A stretch of DNA of 44,390 nt from Amycolatopsis keratiniphila subsp. keratiniphila (GTDB taxonomy: Bacteria; Actinomycetota; Actinomycetes; Mycobacteriales; Pseudonocardiaceae): the NCBI RefSeq assembly GCF_001620365.2, contig NZ_LQMT02000005.1:1-44390 (forward strand). Direction: 5' to 3'. Shown here piece after piece: positions 1 to 8,056 of the stretch. The position numbers and the translations under genes were made by a program. Within the stretch, counting starts at the first letter, position 1. Each line of letters opens with the position of its first letter. The notes under the pieces were generated by a model. That model was not told the DNA's origin and searched no databases. It saw only the letters and a program-made list of their open reading frames with translations.

Positions 1-63
1 TGATCACGCGAGATCCGCCCCTGATCACGCGAGTCACGGCCTCAATCACGCGAGTGACGGGGG
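1..63. repeat. three tandem 21-bp units (TGATCACGCGAG core)
   Basis: The motif TGATCACGCGAG begins at 1 and 22, and a variant CAATCACGCGAG begins at 43, giving an exact 21-bp period (about two helical turns). The second half of each unit is less conserved. The array may begin before the window. It lies just downstream of the minus-strand SIR2 gene, so it could be upstream regulatory DNA of whatever gene lies to the left. No protein is known to me to bind it. Confidence 0.6.
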
Positions 64-90
64 CAGACACGTGACCAGGGGCGCGGCCGG

Positions 91-114
91 CCGCATTTGG
101 AGGACTAAATGCGG
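91..114 (-). terminator. type C palindrome at the SIR2 3' end
   Basis: CCGCATTT (91-98) pairs perfectly with AAATGCGG (107-114) around an 8-nt loop. Read on the minus strand it contains TTTAGTCCTC, and the TAG of that motif (107-105) is the stop codon of the SIR2 gene. A termination role is inferred; there is no U-tract. Confidence 0.55.
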
Positions 115-851
115 GAAGGGGCGAGGGCCGGGAGGGTCTCGGCGAGCGGGCCGCGGACGACGGCGGTGGCCATGTGGTCGTAAGGCGTTTCGGAGCCATT
201 GCAGATGACCACGGCGGCGCCGGCGCGGGAAGCGACGCTCACCATTGAGGCGGCCGGCTGCACGCTCAGGGAGGACCCGGCCACCAGCAGGAGATCGCTG
301 TCGGAGACGGCGGCCCGCGCGGCTCGGAGCAGGTTCTGGTCCAGGTGCTGCCCGAAGGAGACGGTGGCCGACTTCAGGATGCCGCCGCACACCAGACAGG
401 GCGGATCGGCTTCGCCTGCCCGGACGCGTTCCAGCGTCGAGCGCATGTCCCGGTGATCGTCACAGGACAGGCAGACGGACTCGAACATCGTCCCGTGCAG
501 TTCCAGCACCCGCTCGGGTGGTGAGCCCGCCTTCTGGTGCAGCCGGTCGATGTTCTGGGTGATGATCCACGTCGGCGACAGGCGCTCGAGCGCGTAGTGC
601 GCCGCGTTCGGCACGGCGTCCCAGCCGGGATGCACCAGCCGCGCCTGCCAGGTTCGTTCCCGGACCTCGCGGCTGCCTTGGTACGCCTTGAGGTTCGACA
701 TCTTCTCCGCGCCGGGGTCGCGGGTCCACAGGCCTTGCGGGCCGCGGAAGTCGGGGATCCCCGAGTCCGTGGAGATCCCGGCGCCGGTCAGTGCGACGAT
801 CCGGCCGGCGCCGGCCACGAGCGAGCGGGCGGTGCTCAGGGTGCTGGTCAC
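105..851 (-). CDS. SIR2-family NAD-dependent protein deacylase
   Basis: A cytosolic sirtuin of 248 aa that removes acyl groups from lysines using NAD+. Seen in the sequence: the NAD-binding GAGIS motif (residues 23-27) followed by GIPDFRG, the TQNID motif (98-102), catalytic His119 in ELHG, a four-cysteine zinc knuckle (C127, C130, C152, C155) and a late GSSLSVQPA nucleotide-binding loop. The start is GTG at 851, directly after the upstream lipoprotein gene (15-bp gap), so the two are probably co-transcribed. The reading frame ends inside a palindrome that supplies the stop codon. Which acyl group it removes cannot be read from the sequence. Confidence 0.93.
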   Translation of the reverse strand: MTSTLSTARSLVAGAGRIVALTGAGISTDSGIPDFRGPQGLWTRDPGAEKMSNLKAYQGSREVRERTWQARLVHPGWDAVPNAAHYALERLSPTWIITQNIDRLHQKAGSPPERVLELHGTMFESVCLSCDDHRDMRSTLERVRAGEADPPCLVCGGILKSATVSFGQHLDQNLLRAARAAVSDSDLLLVAGSSLSVQPAASMVSVASRAGAAVVICNGSETPYDHMATAVVRGPLAETLPALAPSRI

Positions 852-866
852 CGGCCCATCATCCCT

Positions 867-2066
867 CTACTTGAGCGCGCTGCCCGCCTGCCAGTCCGCC
901 CACGACTTCGACCAGTCGCCGTACAGGTCCCACACCGGCAGCTGCGGGCCACCGGAGTTGGTCACCTCGACGACGTCGCCGAGCCCCATGTTCTGGTAGA
1001 ACCACTGCGCGTTGGCGGCGTTGAGGTTGATGCACCCGTGCGACACGTTCGAGCTGCCCTGCGCGCCGACACTGTTCGGGTTCTCGTGGACGAACTCGCC
1101 GTCGTTGGAGATGCGCAGCGACCACTTCTCGTTCGACCTGTAGTACCCCGGCTGACCCTGGCAGACGCCGTAGGTGCACGAGTCCATCGTGTAATTCTCG
1201 TGTTTGTCCGAAATGACGTGCGCGCCCAAATGGGTGGGTGTGGCGTCCTTGCCCATCGAAATGGGCATCGATTTCGCGAGCTGGCCGTTGTGGAAGATCT
1301 GCATCTGCTCGGTGTTGCCGTCCGCCTTCGCGACCCAGGAATCGTGCACCTTGTACGTTTCGGTGCGATCGGTCGCGCCGTACACGCCATTGCCGAAATC
1401 GACGCCGTAGATCATCGCCGACACCTTGAGCGTCGTCCCCGGCTGCCAATAGACCTTGGGGCGGTAATGGACGTTCTTGTCGTCGATCCAGTACCAGGAG
1501 CCCTCCTGCTTCGGCGTGGACTCCACGGACAGCTTCTTCTCCACGTCGGCCTTGTTCTTCACCGGCTGGCCGAAGGTGAACACGATCGGCTGCCCGACGC
1601 CGACACCGCCGGAAGCGACCGCAGAGGGCGCCGGGATCAGGTTCGGGTTCGCCTGCTGCTTCGGGCTCAGCGTGGAGACCCTGCTTTGCTGCTCCACGGG
1701 CTTTCCGTCGGTGCCCTGGGCATGCGCCACGATCTTGTAGGTGCTGCCGTAGCCGAGCGGTTCGGTGGTCTTCCAGCTGAGCCCGTCGCTCGCCAGTTCG
1801 CCCTTCACCTGGTTGCCCTTGTCGGCGTTGCTGACGGTGACGTCGATCAGCTTGCCGTGCTCGGCCTTGACCACCACCGGGGTCGCCGGATTGACGTTCG
1901 TCCCGCCCGCCGGTTCGATGGTCACCGAAACCGCGCTTTCGTCCGATCCGGCGCTCGGGCCGGAGGAATTCGGAGTATCGGTGCCGCCGGAGGACGAGCA
2001 GGCCGAGGCCAGCAGTACCGCGGCGAGTATTCCGGCCGTCGAAAGTAATGTCTTCTTGGGAAACAT
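867..2066 (-). CDS. L,D-transpeptidase lipoprotein (Ig-like and YkuD domains)
   Basis: A 399-aa envelope enzyme predicted to form 3-3 cross-links in peptidoglycan. The N-terminus is a lipoprotein signal peptide with lipobox LASAC (lipidated Cys23), followed by a Ser/Gly/Thr-rich linker, one or two Ig-like domains over about residues 45-245, and a C-terminal YkuD catalytic domain with the signature SHGCINL, whose Cys is the nucleophile and whose His lies two residues before it. This architecture matches mycobacterial LdtMt1/LdtMt2-type enzymes. The ATG start at 2066 is well placed for the signal peptide. It lies upstream of the SIR2 gene in the same direction. Several paralogues are usual in this group, so no gene symbol is given. 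Confidence 0.94.
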   Translation of the reverse strand: MFPKKTLLSTAGILAAVLLASACSSSGGTDTPNSSGPSAGSDESAVSVTIEPAGGTNVNPATPVVVKAEHGKLIDVTVSNADKGNQVKGELASDGLSWKTTEPLGYGSTYKIVAHAQGTDGKPVEQQSRVSTLSPKQQANPNLIPAPSAVASGGVGVGQPIVFTFGQPVKNKADVEKKLSVESTPKQEGSWYWIDDKNVHYRPKVYWQPGTTLKVSAMIYGVDFGNGVYGATDRTETYKVHDSWVAKADGNTEQMQIFHNGQLAKSMPISMGKDATPTHLGAHVISDKHENYTMDSCTYGVCQGQPGYYRSNEKWSLRISNDGEFVHENPNSVGAQGSSNVSHGCINLNAANAQWFYQNMGLGDVVEVTNSGGPQLPVWDLYGDWSKSWADWQAGSALK

Positions 2067-2159
2067 GTGATTCTCTTTTTACGTCGCGCTGTCAGCGGAA
2101 AGGTCCTTTTTCAAAGCTACGCGACGAAGAAGACGTGATCGATGCCGGTTGGTTGCTTC

Positions 2160-3026
2160 TCAGTCCACGACGAGACCGGGCGCACCATAAAGACCGGGGC
2201 CATCGACACTCAATTCACCCAAATAGGTCTTCGCGGCGTCGTAGGCCTCAGCGGTCAGTGCCGCGGTGTGGCTGAAGTCCAGCGGGCTGACCCGCACCGG
2301 CTTCGGTCCCGGCACGTAGACCACGGGCACTTCGGCCGCGGCGATCGGCGCCTCCAGGACCGCCTGGTTCCGCATGCTGATCATCGCGGTGAACATCATC
2401 ACCTCGGCGAAGGTCTGCGGGGCGCCGGGCATCTTGCCGGGGAAGGCGCAGTCGAGGACGACGAGCGATTTCGCGCCCATGGCGAGCGCCTGCCGCATCG
2501 GCACGTTGGCGACCAGACCACCGTCGTAGAGCATGCGCTCCCCGTAGGGCACCGGCGGATAGATCCCCGGAATCGCGCAGCTGGCCAGCAGGGGCGCCAG
2601 AACGGGCCCGGAACGGATCAGCAGCGGCTCGGCGGTGTCGACGTCCGTCGCGACGACACCCAGCGGCAGCGCGAGATCCTCGAAGCGGACGCCTTCGCCG
2701 ATGTGCTCGTCGACGATCGCGGCGAGCCCGGTGTTGGGGAACAGGTTGGTCTTGCTGTGCCGCAGGGTCCGCACCTGGCTGAGCACGCCGCCGGGGAACG
2801 CCTCGTGCCGCGTCATCCGGGACCAGATCCGGTCGAGCCTGCCGCTCGATTCACCCCCGAGGGCGAGGACGGCGGCGTTCAGTGAACCCACCGAAGTGCC
2901 GACGACGAGGTCTGGCGCGACGCCTGCTTCCGTGAGGGCCCGCAGCATGCCGACCTGCATCGCTCCGAGGCTGCCGCCGCCACCGAGGACGAAACCGATC
3001 GGCTGGGGCAGGTTCAGGGCGGTCAT
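2160..3026 (-). CDS. patatin-like phospholipase family protein
   Basis: A 288-aa predicted serine lipid acyl hydrolase with a Ser-Asp dyad. Seen: the oxyanion loop GGGGSLG (residues 15-21), the nucleophile elbow GTSVG (43-47, Ser45) and the DGG motif (168-170, Asp168). There is no signal peptide and no clear membrane segment, so it is probably a cytosolic or membrane-associated bacterial patatin. It follows the dedA-like gene after 9 bp and is likely in the same transcript, which joins two membrane-lipid-related functions. The substrate is unknown. Confidence 0.9.
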   Translation of the reverse strand: MTALNLPQPIGFVLGGGGSLGAMQVGMLRALTEAGVAPDLVVGTSVGSLNAAVLALGGESSGRLDRIWSRMTRHEAFPGGVLSQVRTLRHSKTNLFPNTGLAAIVDEHIGEGVRFEDLALPLGVVATDVDTAEPLLIRSGPVLAPLLASCAIPGIYPPVPYGERMLYDGGLVANVPMRQALAMGAKSLVVLDCAFPGKMPGAPQTFAEVMMFTAMISMRNQAVLEAPIAAAEVPVVYVPGPKPVRVSPLDFSHTAALTAEAYDAAKTYLGELSVDGPGLYGAPGLVVD

Positions 3027-3035
3027 GCCCGGAAT

Positions 3036-3698
3036 CTAGTCGTCCGCGCCGACCTTCGCCGGGGTGGCTTCTTCGGCCGTGACCGCGAGCGCTTTCTTCT
3101 TCTTGTAGCGCAGCAGGAAGAACACCGCGACGCCCACGAGCACGCCGACGATGACCAGGCCGCCGGTGTTGAGCGCGCCTTCGACCTTCTTGGCGGCCTC
3201 GCCGAGCGCGGCACCGATGCCGATGTGGATGGCCGACCAGCAGGCCGCACCGGCCGCGGCGGCGGGCAGGAACTTGCGGAAGGGCAGGCCCGAGGTCCCG
3301 GACGCGGCCGGGGTCAGCGTGCGGATCACCGGGAGGAACCGCGCGAAGAACACCGCCCACGCGCCTCGCCGTTCGAGCACGCCTGTCGCCTTGTCCCAGG
3401 CGTCGAGGCCGTACTTGCGGATCAACTTCGTCTCGCGCAGACGCGGGCCGAAGCGTTTGCCGATCGCGTAGCCGAGCGAGTCTCCGAGTGCGGCGCAGAC
3501 CGTCACGACGGCCCACAGGGTCAGGAAGCGCGAGACCGACGTCGCCGTCGTGGCCGCGACCAGCAGCCCCGATTCACCGGGGGCGATGAAGCCGAGCCCG
3601 ATGGTGCATTCGGCGAACACGAGTCCGCCGGTCGCCGCGACCAGTCCCGGTTCCGGGAGTCCCTGCAGCCAGTTCAGAAGATCAGTTACCAACGCCAC
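3036..3698 (-). CDS. DedA family membrane protein
   Basis: A 220-aa integral membrane protein of the DedA/SNARE-associated family. Members are linked to undecaprenyl-phosphate or phospholipid recycling and envelope homeostasis. Seen: several hydrophobic segments, the conserved ERRGAWAVFFARFLPVIR region (family F-x-R-[FY]-x-P-x-x-R motif), a glycine-rich loop near residues 55-65, and a basic Lys-rich C-terminus. The GTG start at 3698 lies inside the 3' arm of a strong hairpin (3695-3729) located between this gene and lipA, which may limit translation. The gene lies between lipA upstream and the patatin gene downstream. Confidence 0.88.
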   Translation of the reverse strand: MALVTDLLNWLQGLPEPGLVAATGGLVFAECTIGLGFIAPGESGLLVAATTATSVSRFLTLWAVVTVCAALGDSLGYAIGKRFGPRLRETKLIRKYGLDAWDKATGVLERRGAWAVFFARFLPVIRTLTPAASGTSGLPFRKFLPAAAAGAACWSAIHIGIGAALGEAAKKVEGALNTGGLVIVGVLVGVAVFFLLRYKKKKALAVTAEEATPAKVGADD

Positions 3699-3729
3699 CA
3701 GGTCACTTTACTGATTCGTGACCTGGTGG
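3695..3729 (-). promoter_or_regulatory. 12-bp hairpin covering the dedA start codon
   Basis: CCACCAGGTCAC (3695-3706) and GTGACCTGGTGG (3718-3729) are perfectly complementary around an 11-nt loop. On the minus-strand transcript the GTG start codon of dedA lies in the 3' arm. It could hold the start codon closed, act as an attenuator between lipA and dedA, or be a protein-binding inverted repeat in DNA. Confidence 0.55.
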
Positions 3730-3759
3730 GTGGCGATGTCGCGAAGAGGGTGACCGGAG

Positions 3760-4761
3760 TCACCTGGCCAGTAGCGAGCTGGCTTCCTGCGCGGCGGGAC
3801 CTTCGGCGGCGAGGTGGGCCAGGTTCTCCGACAGCGGCTCGCCGCGGTGGGCCTTCGTCTGGGCGAAAAGGCGACCGGCGCGGTACGAGGAGCGGACCAG
3901 TGGCCCGGCCATGACGCCGGCGAAGCCCATCGCCTCGGCCGCCTTCGAGTGCTCGACGAACTCTTCCGGCTTGACCCAGCGATCGACCGGATGATGTCTC
4001 GGCGAGGGTCGCAGGTACTGGGTGATCGTGAGGATCTCGCAGCCCGCGTCGACCAGGTCCTTCATCGCGGGCGCGACCTCTTCGGGGGTCTCGCCCATGC
4101 CGAGGATCAGGTTCGACTTCGTCACCAAACCGGCCTCACGAGCCTTCGTGATGACCTCCAGCGACCGCGCATAGCGGAAACCCGGCCGGATCCGCTTGAA
4201 GATCCGCGGGACGGTCTCGACGTTGTGCGCGAGCACCTCGGGGCGGGAGCCGAAGACCTCGGCCAGCTGGTCCGGATCCGCGTTGAAGTCCGGGATCAGC
4301 AGCTCCACACCGGTACCCGGGTTCAGCGCGTGGATCTGACGAACGGTCTCGGCGTACAGCCACGCGCCACCGTCCTCCAGGTCGTCACGCGCGACGCCGG
4401 TGACCGTCGAGTAGCGCAAGCCCATCGCCTGGACGCTTTCGGCGACCTTGCGCGGCTCGGTGCGGTCCAGCTCGGCGGGTTTGCCGGTGTCGATCTGGCA
4501 GAAGTCACAGCGCCGGGTGCACTGGTCGCCACCGATCAGGAACGTCGCCTCGCGGTCTTCCCAGCACTCGTAGATGTTGGGACAGCCGGCTTCTTCACAG
4601 ACGGTGTGGAGGCCTTCGCGGCGCACCAGGCCTTTGAGTTCGGTGAACTCCGGACCCATCCGGGCGCGCGTCTTGATCCACGACGGCTTCTTTTCGATGG
4701 GAGTCTGGGAATTCCGGACCTCGAGCCGCAACAGCTTGCGGCCATCTGGGGCAGCACTCAC
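3760..4761 (-). CDS. lipA: lipoyl synthase
   Basis: Radical SAM enzyme that inserts two sulfur atoms into octanoyl groups on lipoyl domains, completing the cofactor made by LipB. The protein has 333 aa. Seen: the auxiliary cluster motif C-x4-C-x5-C (Cys55, Cys60, Cys66), the radical SAM CxxxCxxC motif (Cys81, Cys85, Cys88) and the C-terminal RSSYRAG with the serine ligand of the auxiliary cluster. The start is GTG at 4761. Its usual partner lipB lies about 3.3 kb away at 8057-8800 on the same strand, separated by four unrelated genes, two of them on the opposite strand. Targets probably include SucB encoded at 12.2-14 kb. Confidence 0.98.
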   Translation of the reverse strand: MSAAPDGRKLLRLEVRNSQTPIEKKPSWIKTRARMGPEFTELKGLVRREGLHTVCEEAGCPNIYECWEDREATFLIGGDQCTRRCDFCQIDTGKPAELDRTEPRKVAESVQAMGLRYSTVTGVARDDLEDGGAWLYAETVRQIHALNPGTGVELLIPDFNADPDQLAEVFGSRPEVLAHNVETVPRIFKRIRPGFRYARSLEVITKAREAGLVTKSNLILGMGETPEEVAPAMKDLVDAGCEILTITQYLRPSPRHHPVDRWVKPEEFVEHSKAAEAMGFAGVMAGPLVRSSYRAGRLFAQTKAHRGEPLSENLAHLAAEGPAAQEASSLLAR

Positions 4762-4798
4762 ACCGTCACCCTACGCCCGCCGGAGCAGTGCTCGCCGC

Positions 4799-5755
4799 TC
4801 ACGCGGGGTCGGGGGTGACGCCCGTCAACTTGGTGGTCAGATCCCACAACGCGGCGCCGAGTGATGCGCTCCTCGCGGCGGCCAGCGGGCGCACCTTGAC
4901 CGGGGCGCCGCGAAGTCCGCCGAGCCCGCGAGGGCCGATGTAATCGCCGCCTTCGGCCTCCGGCGACGTCGCCGCGAACAGCTGCGGGAGCGTGCCCTGG
5001 CGGGCGTTCTGCGCGATGAAGATCTCGCCGATCCGGTTGCCCCCGGCGACGAGCGCGCGCACCACCGGGTTGCGGTAGGAGCGGGCCATCCCCGAACCGA
5101 GTCCGGTCCACGTGTAGCCGGGGTGCGCCGCCACGCTGATCACGCCGTCGCCCGCGGCGCGCAGCCTGCGGTCGAGTTCGAGCGCGAAGACCTGGTTGGC
5201 GAGTTTCGACTGGCCGTAGGCCGAGCCGGGGTTGTACATCCGGCGTTCGAAGTTCGGGTCGGCGACGTCGATGCGGGCGCCCGTCGCCGCGACACTCGAC
5301 AAGGTGACGACGCGCGCTCCCGAACCGTTGCGCAGTGACGGCATCAGCAGCCAGGTCAGCACCGCGTGCCCGAGGTGATTCGTGCCGAACTGGGTTTCGA
5401 AACCGTCCTTGGTGTGGCCGCGCGGGGTCGCCATCACGCCCGCGTTGTTGACCAGGACGTCGAGCTTGCCGCCTGTCAGCTCCTGGACCTTCTTCGCGGC
5501 TTCGCGGACCGAATCGAGGTCGGCGAGATCCAGCCGGACGAGCTCGGGTGCCTCCCCGGTCGCGGCCGCGCGCACCTGCTCCAGCGCCTTGGCGCCGCGC
5601 TCCGGAGACCGGCAGCCGAGCAGCACGCGGGCCCCCTTGCCCGCGAGCACCTCGGACATGCGCAACCCGAGCCCCGAGTTCGCCCCGGTGACGAACACGG
5701 TCCGGCCGGTCTGATCCGGGATGTCGGCCTCGGTCCAGCGCGCGTGAGCAGCCAT
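4799..5755 (-). CDS. SDR family NAD(P)-dependent oxidoreductase
   Basis: A 318-aa classical short-chain dehydrogenase of the retinol-dehydrogenase/WW-domain-oxidoreductase-like group. Seen: the Rossmann motif TGANSGLG near residue 23, the NNAGVM motif, and the catalytic YGQSK (Tyr and Lys of YxxxK) with an upstream Ser. I chose ATG at 5755 because AGG lies 8 nt upstream; a GTG three codons earlier is also possible. It is the first gene of the insert between lipA and lipB. The substrate cannot be inferred. Confidence 0.9.
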   Translation of the reverse strand: MAAHARWTEADIPDQTGRTVFVTGANSGLGLRMSEVLAGKGARVLLGCRSPERGAKALEQVRAAATGEAPELVRLDLADLDSVREAAKKVQELTGGKLDVLVNNAGVMATPRGHTKDGFETQFGTNHLGHAVLTWLLMPSLRNGSGARVVTLSSVAATGARIDVADPNFERRMYNPGSAYGQSKLANQVFALELDRRLRAAGDGVISVAAHPGYTWTGLGSGMARSYRNPVVRALVAGGNRIGEIFIAQNARQGTLPQLFAATSPEAEGGDYIGPRGLGGLRGAPVKVRPLAAARSASLGAALWDLTTKLTGVTPDPA

Positions 5756-5798
5756 GTCGGTCACCTAACTACATCGTCGGCGGGGCCGCTACGCCGGA

Positions 5799-6329
5799 TC
5801 AGGCGCTCGGCGCGAGCAACCGGAGCAGGTGACCCATGGGGCTGCGGCGGCGGGCGGGCTTCGCGTGCCGTCCGTGCCGGAGCAGGGTGGCGAACGCGCT
5901 GCCGACCTTGGTGATCTCGTCGGCCGGTTCCTTGCCGTCGGCCAGCCCCGCCGTCAGCGCGAGCATGCGCAGTTCGGCTTCGTGCGACGGGATCAGCGCG
6001 GGGCACCGCTCGAGAGCCGCGTCGAGAACGGCGCGGAGGGTCTCGTGTTCGGTGGTGGCGCTGTTCCAGGCGCGGGTGACGGCTTCGACGCGGTCGAGTG
6101 CGAGGTCCTGGTCGGCGTAGTCCGGATCGGCCATCTCGGCGCGGAGGTGACCGGCGAACACCTGGTTCCACTTGTACCGGAGCGCGACCAGAAGCTCCTC
6201 TTCGGTCGCGAAGTACTTGGTGGCGCCGGGGATTTCTTCGAGTGAGATCGCGTCGGACGGGTGGTGACCCGCCTGGCGCAGTGCGGCTTCGAGGATGTCG
6301 CGCCGCTGGTAGAAGTCGTTCCAGCTCAT
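5799..6329 (-). CDS. conserved actinobacterial protein, degenerate TetR-like N-terminus
   Basis: I do not recognise this 176-aa protein as a named family. The first 60 residues look like a TetR N-terminal region from which the middle of the helix-turn-helix is lost: RRDILEAALRQAG, a short linker, then KYFATEEELLVALRYKW, which resembles the YxxFxSKEELL helix that ends TetR HTH domains. The rest is predicted helical, as in TetR ligand domains, and ends in a basic tail. It is divergently transcribed from a true TetR gene (6462-7079) across a 132-bp region with inverted repeats. It may be a ligand-binding or dimerisation partner; this is inference only. Confidence 0.7.
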   Translation of the reverse strand: MSWNDFYQRRDILEAALRQAGHHPSDAISLEEIPGATKYFATEEELLVALRYKWNQVFAGHLRAEMADPDYADQDLALDRVEAVTRAWNSATTEHETLRAVLDAALERCPALIPSHEAELRMLALTAGLADGKEPADEITKVGSAFATLLRHGRHAKPARRRSPMGHLLRLLAPSA

Positions 6330-6407
6330 GATGTGGGCTCCCCTCCGTGACCCGGTTCATACCGCAGGTTTGCGGCATACTCCCGGTACGGACCTGACAG
6401 CAGTCAA

Positions 6408-6422
6408 CATACCATGGGTATG
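6408..6422. promoter_or_regulatory. inverted repeat CATACC-ATG-GGTATG, candidate TetR operator
   Basis: A perfect 6-3-6 inverted repeat lies in the 132-bp divergent region, 39 bp before the chosen tetR start at 6462. TetR regulators commonly bind such sites in their own divergent promoter. A looser stem, CCGCA/TGCGG, occurs at 6362-6375. The regulatory role is inferred from position. Confidence 0.45.
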
Positions 6423-6461
6423 GAGCGGGACCGGCGGCGTAAAGTTGTGAAGGTGGCGACA

Positions 6462-7079
6462 ATGAGGTCAAGGCGGCTGGACTATTCCGAGTCCACCCGG
6501 TCGGCGCTCGTCGAGAGTGCCGTCGAGCTGTTCACCAAACGCGGCTACGCCGGCACGTCTCTCGACGAGATCGCCAAGCGGGCCAGGGTGACGAAAGGCG
6601 CGCTGTACCACCATTTCAGTGGGAAGCAGGCGCTGTTCGAGGCCGCCTTCGACACGGTCGAGAGCCAGGTCTTCGACCGGCTCGAAAAGATCATGAACGG
6701 CCCGGCCTCGCCGTGGGAGCGGGCGCTCGCGGGGCTGCGCGGCTTCCTGCAGAGCTGTCTCGACCCGGCGTACCAGCGCATCGCGATCCACGAAGCGCCG
6801 GTGGTGATGGGCTGGGAACGCTGGCGCGAGGCGGAGGAGCGGTGCAGCTTCGGCCTGGTCCGCACCGGGATCCAGTCGCTCATCGAGGTCGGCGAGGTCG
6901 ACGACGTCCCGGTGGACGTCACAGCGCGGCTGCTGTTCGGCGCGTTGTCGAGCGCCGCGATCGAGATCGCCTCGTCTCCCGAGCCGAAGAAGGTCAGCGC
7001 CCAGGTCGAGGAGGTCTTGGTGCGGCTGCTCGTCGGGTTTCGCCGTGTTCCGCCCGCCGAGCACGGGAAAGCGAGCTGA
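6462..7079 (+). CDS. TetR/AcrR family transcriptional regulator
   Basis: A 205-aa DNA-binding repressor-type protein. The N-terminal HTH is canonical: a helix from STRSALVESAVELF, then GYAGTSLDEIAKRARVTKG, ALYHHFSGKQALFEAAF. The C-terminal ligand domain is of the kind seen in actinobacterial TetR proteins with a conserved hydrophobic core (QRIAIHEAPVVMGWERWREA). I chose ATG at 6462 because AAGGTGG lies about 5 nt upstream; an in-frame ATG at 6414 would add 16 basic residues and would overlap the candidate operator. It probably regulates itself, the divergent gene and perhaps the LLM oxidoreductase 25 bp downstream. The ligand is unknown. Confidence 0.93.
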   Translation: MRSRRLDYSESTRSALVESAVELFTKRGYAGTSLDEIAKRARVTKGALYHHFSGKQALFEAAFDTVESQVFDRLEKIMNGPASPWERALAGLRGFLQSCLDPAYQRIAIHEAPVVMGWERWREAEERCSFGLVRTGIQSLIEVGEVDDVPVDVTARLLFGALSSAAIEIASSPEPKKVSAQVEEVLVRLLVGFRRVPPAEHGKAS

Positions 7080-7104
7080 ACGTCCCGTAGCTAGGGTGGC
7101 GTTC

Positions 7105-8040
7105 GTGGACCTCAGGATCTTTACCGAGCCCCAGCAGGGGGCCAGTTACGAAGACCTGCTCCGGGTGGCGAAGGCCACCGAGGACGCGGGTTACGACGCC
7201 TTCTTCCGCAGCGACCACTACCTGAAGATGGGTTCGGCGACCGGGCTGCCGGGGCCGACCGACGCGTGGATCACCCTCGCGGGTCTCGCCCGCGAGACGC
7301 GCCGCGTGCGGCTGGGCACCCTCGTCACCGCCGCCACCTTCCGGCATCCGTCGGTGCTCGCGATCTCGGTCGCGCAGGTGGACCAGATGTCCGGCGGCCG
7401 CGTCGAACTCGGCCTCGGCTCGGGCTGGTACGACGACGAGCACACCGCCTACGGCCTCGACCTGCCGCCGATCAAGGAGCGCTTCGACCGCTACGCCGAG
7501 CAGCTCGCCGTCGTGACCGGGCTGTGGGAGACGCCGGAGGGGGAGACGTTCTCCTTCGACGGCGAGCACTACAAGCTCGTCGACTCGCCCGGCCTGCCGA
7601 AGCCGGCGCAGCGGCCCCGGCCGCCGGTGATCATCGGCGGAGGCGGCAAGAAGCGCACCCCGGCGCTCGCCGCCCGCTACGCGGACGAGTTCAACCTGCC
7701 GTTCGCGGCCCCGGAGGCCGCCGCCGAGCAGTTCGGCCGCGTCGACGACGCCGCGCGTGAGATCGGCCGCGACCCCAAGGAGATCATCCGGTCGGCCGCG
7801 CTCGTCGTCGCCGTGGGCCGTGACGACGCCGAGGTCGCCAAGCGTGCTTCGGTGCTCGGGCGCGAGGTGTCCGAGCTGCGGGAGAACGGGCTCGCGGGGA
7901 CGCCGTCGGAGGTCGTCGAGAAGGTCGGGCAGTGGCGGGAGAAGACCGGGATCACCCGGCTCTACCTGCAGCTGCTGGACCTTTCGGATCTGGACCAGGT
8001 CGAGCTGATCGCTTCCGAGGTCGCCCCTCAGCTGGACTGA
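7105..8040 (+). CDS. LLM class F420-dependent oxidoreductase
   Basis: A 311-aa luciferase-like (TIM-barrel) flavin/F420 oxidoreductase. Seen: the N-terminal strand DLRIFTEPQQGASYEDLL, the FFRSDHYLKM region typical of the F420-dependent branch, LGLGSGWYDDEH and the IIGGGG segment. I chose GTG at 7105, which gives the usual N-terminus MDLRIFTEPQ; the upstream in-frame extension overlaps the tetR gene and has no family similarity. It follows tetR by 25 bp in the same direction and is probably co-transcribed. Its 3' end is 16 bp from convergent lipB with no terminator hairpin. The substrate is unknown. Confidence 0.92.
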   Translation: MDLRIFTEPQQGASYEDLLRVAKATEDAGYDAFFRSDHYLKMGSATGLPGPTDAWITLAGLARETRRVRLGTLVTAATFRHPSVLAISVAQVDQMSGGRVELGLGSGWYDDEHTAYGLDLPPIKERFDRYAEQLAVVTGLWETPEGETFSFDGEHYKLVDSPGLPKPAQRPRPPVIIGGGGKKRTPALAARYADEFNLPFAAPEAAAEQFGRVDDAAREIGRDPKEIIRSAALVVAVGRDDAEVAKRASVLGREVSELRENGLAGTPSEVVEKVGQWREKTGITRLYLQLLDLSDLDQVELIASEVAPQLD

Positions 8041-8056
8041 CGCTTCACGCGCTTCC

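Noticed and set aside
1..63. CRISPR array
   Set aside because: Units are directly abutting 21-bp repeats without unique spacers, and no cas gene is present.
537..2048. Plus-strand open frame of 503 codons opposite the SIR2 and L,D-transpeptidase genes
   Set aside because: High-GC shadow frame: Arg/Ala/Gly/Val-rich, no domain, and antisense to two genes with clear catalytic motifs.
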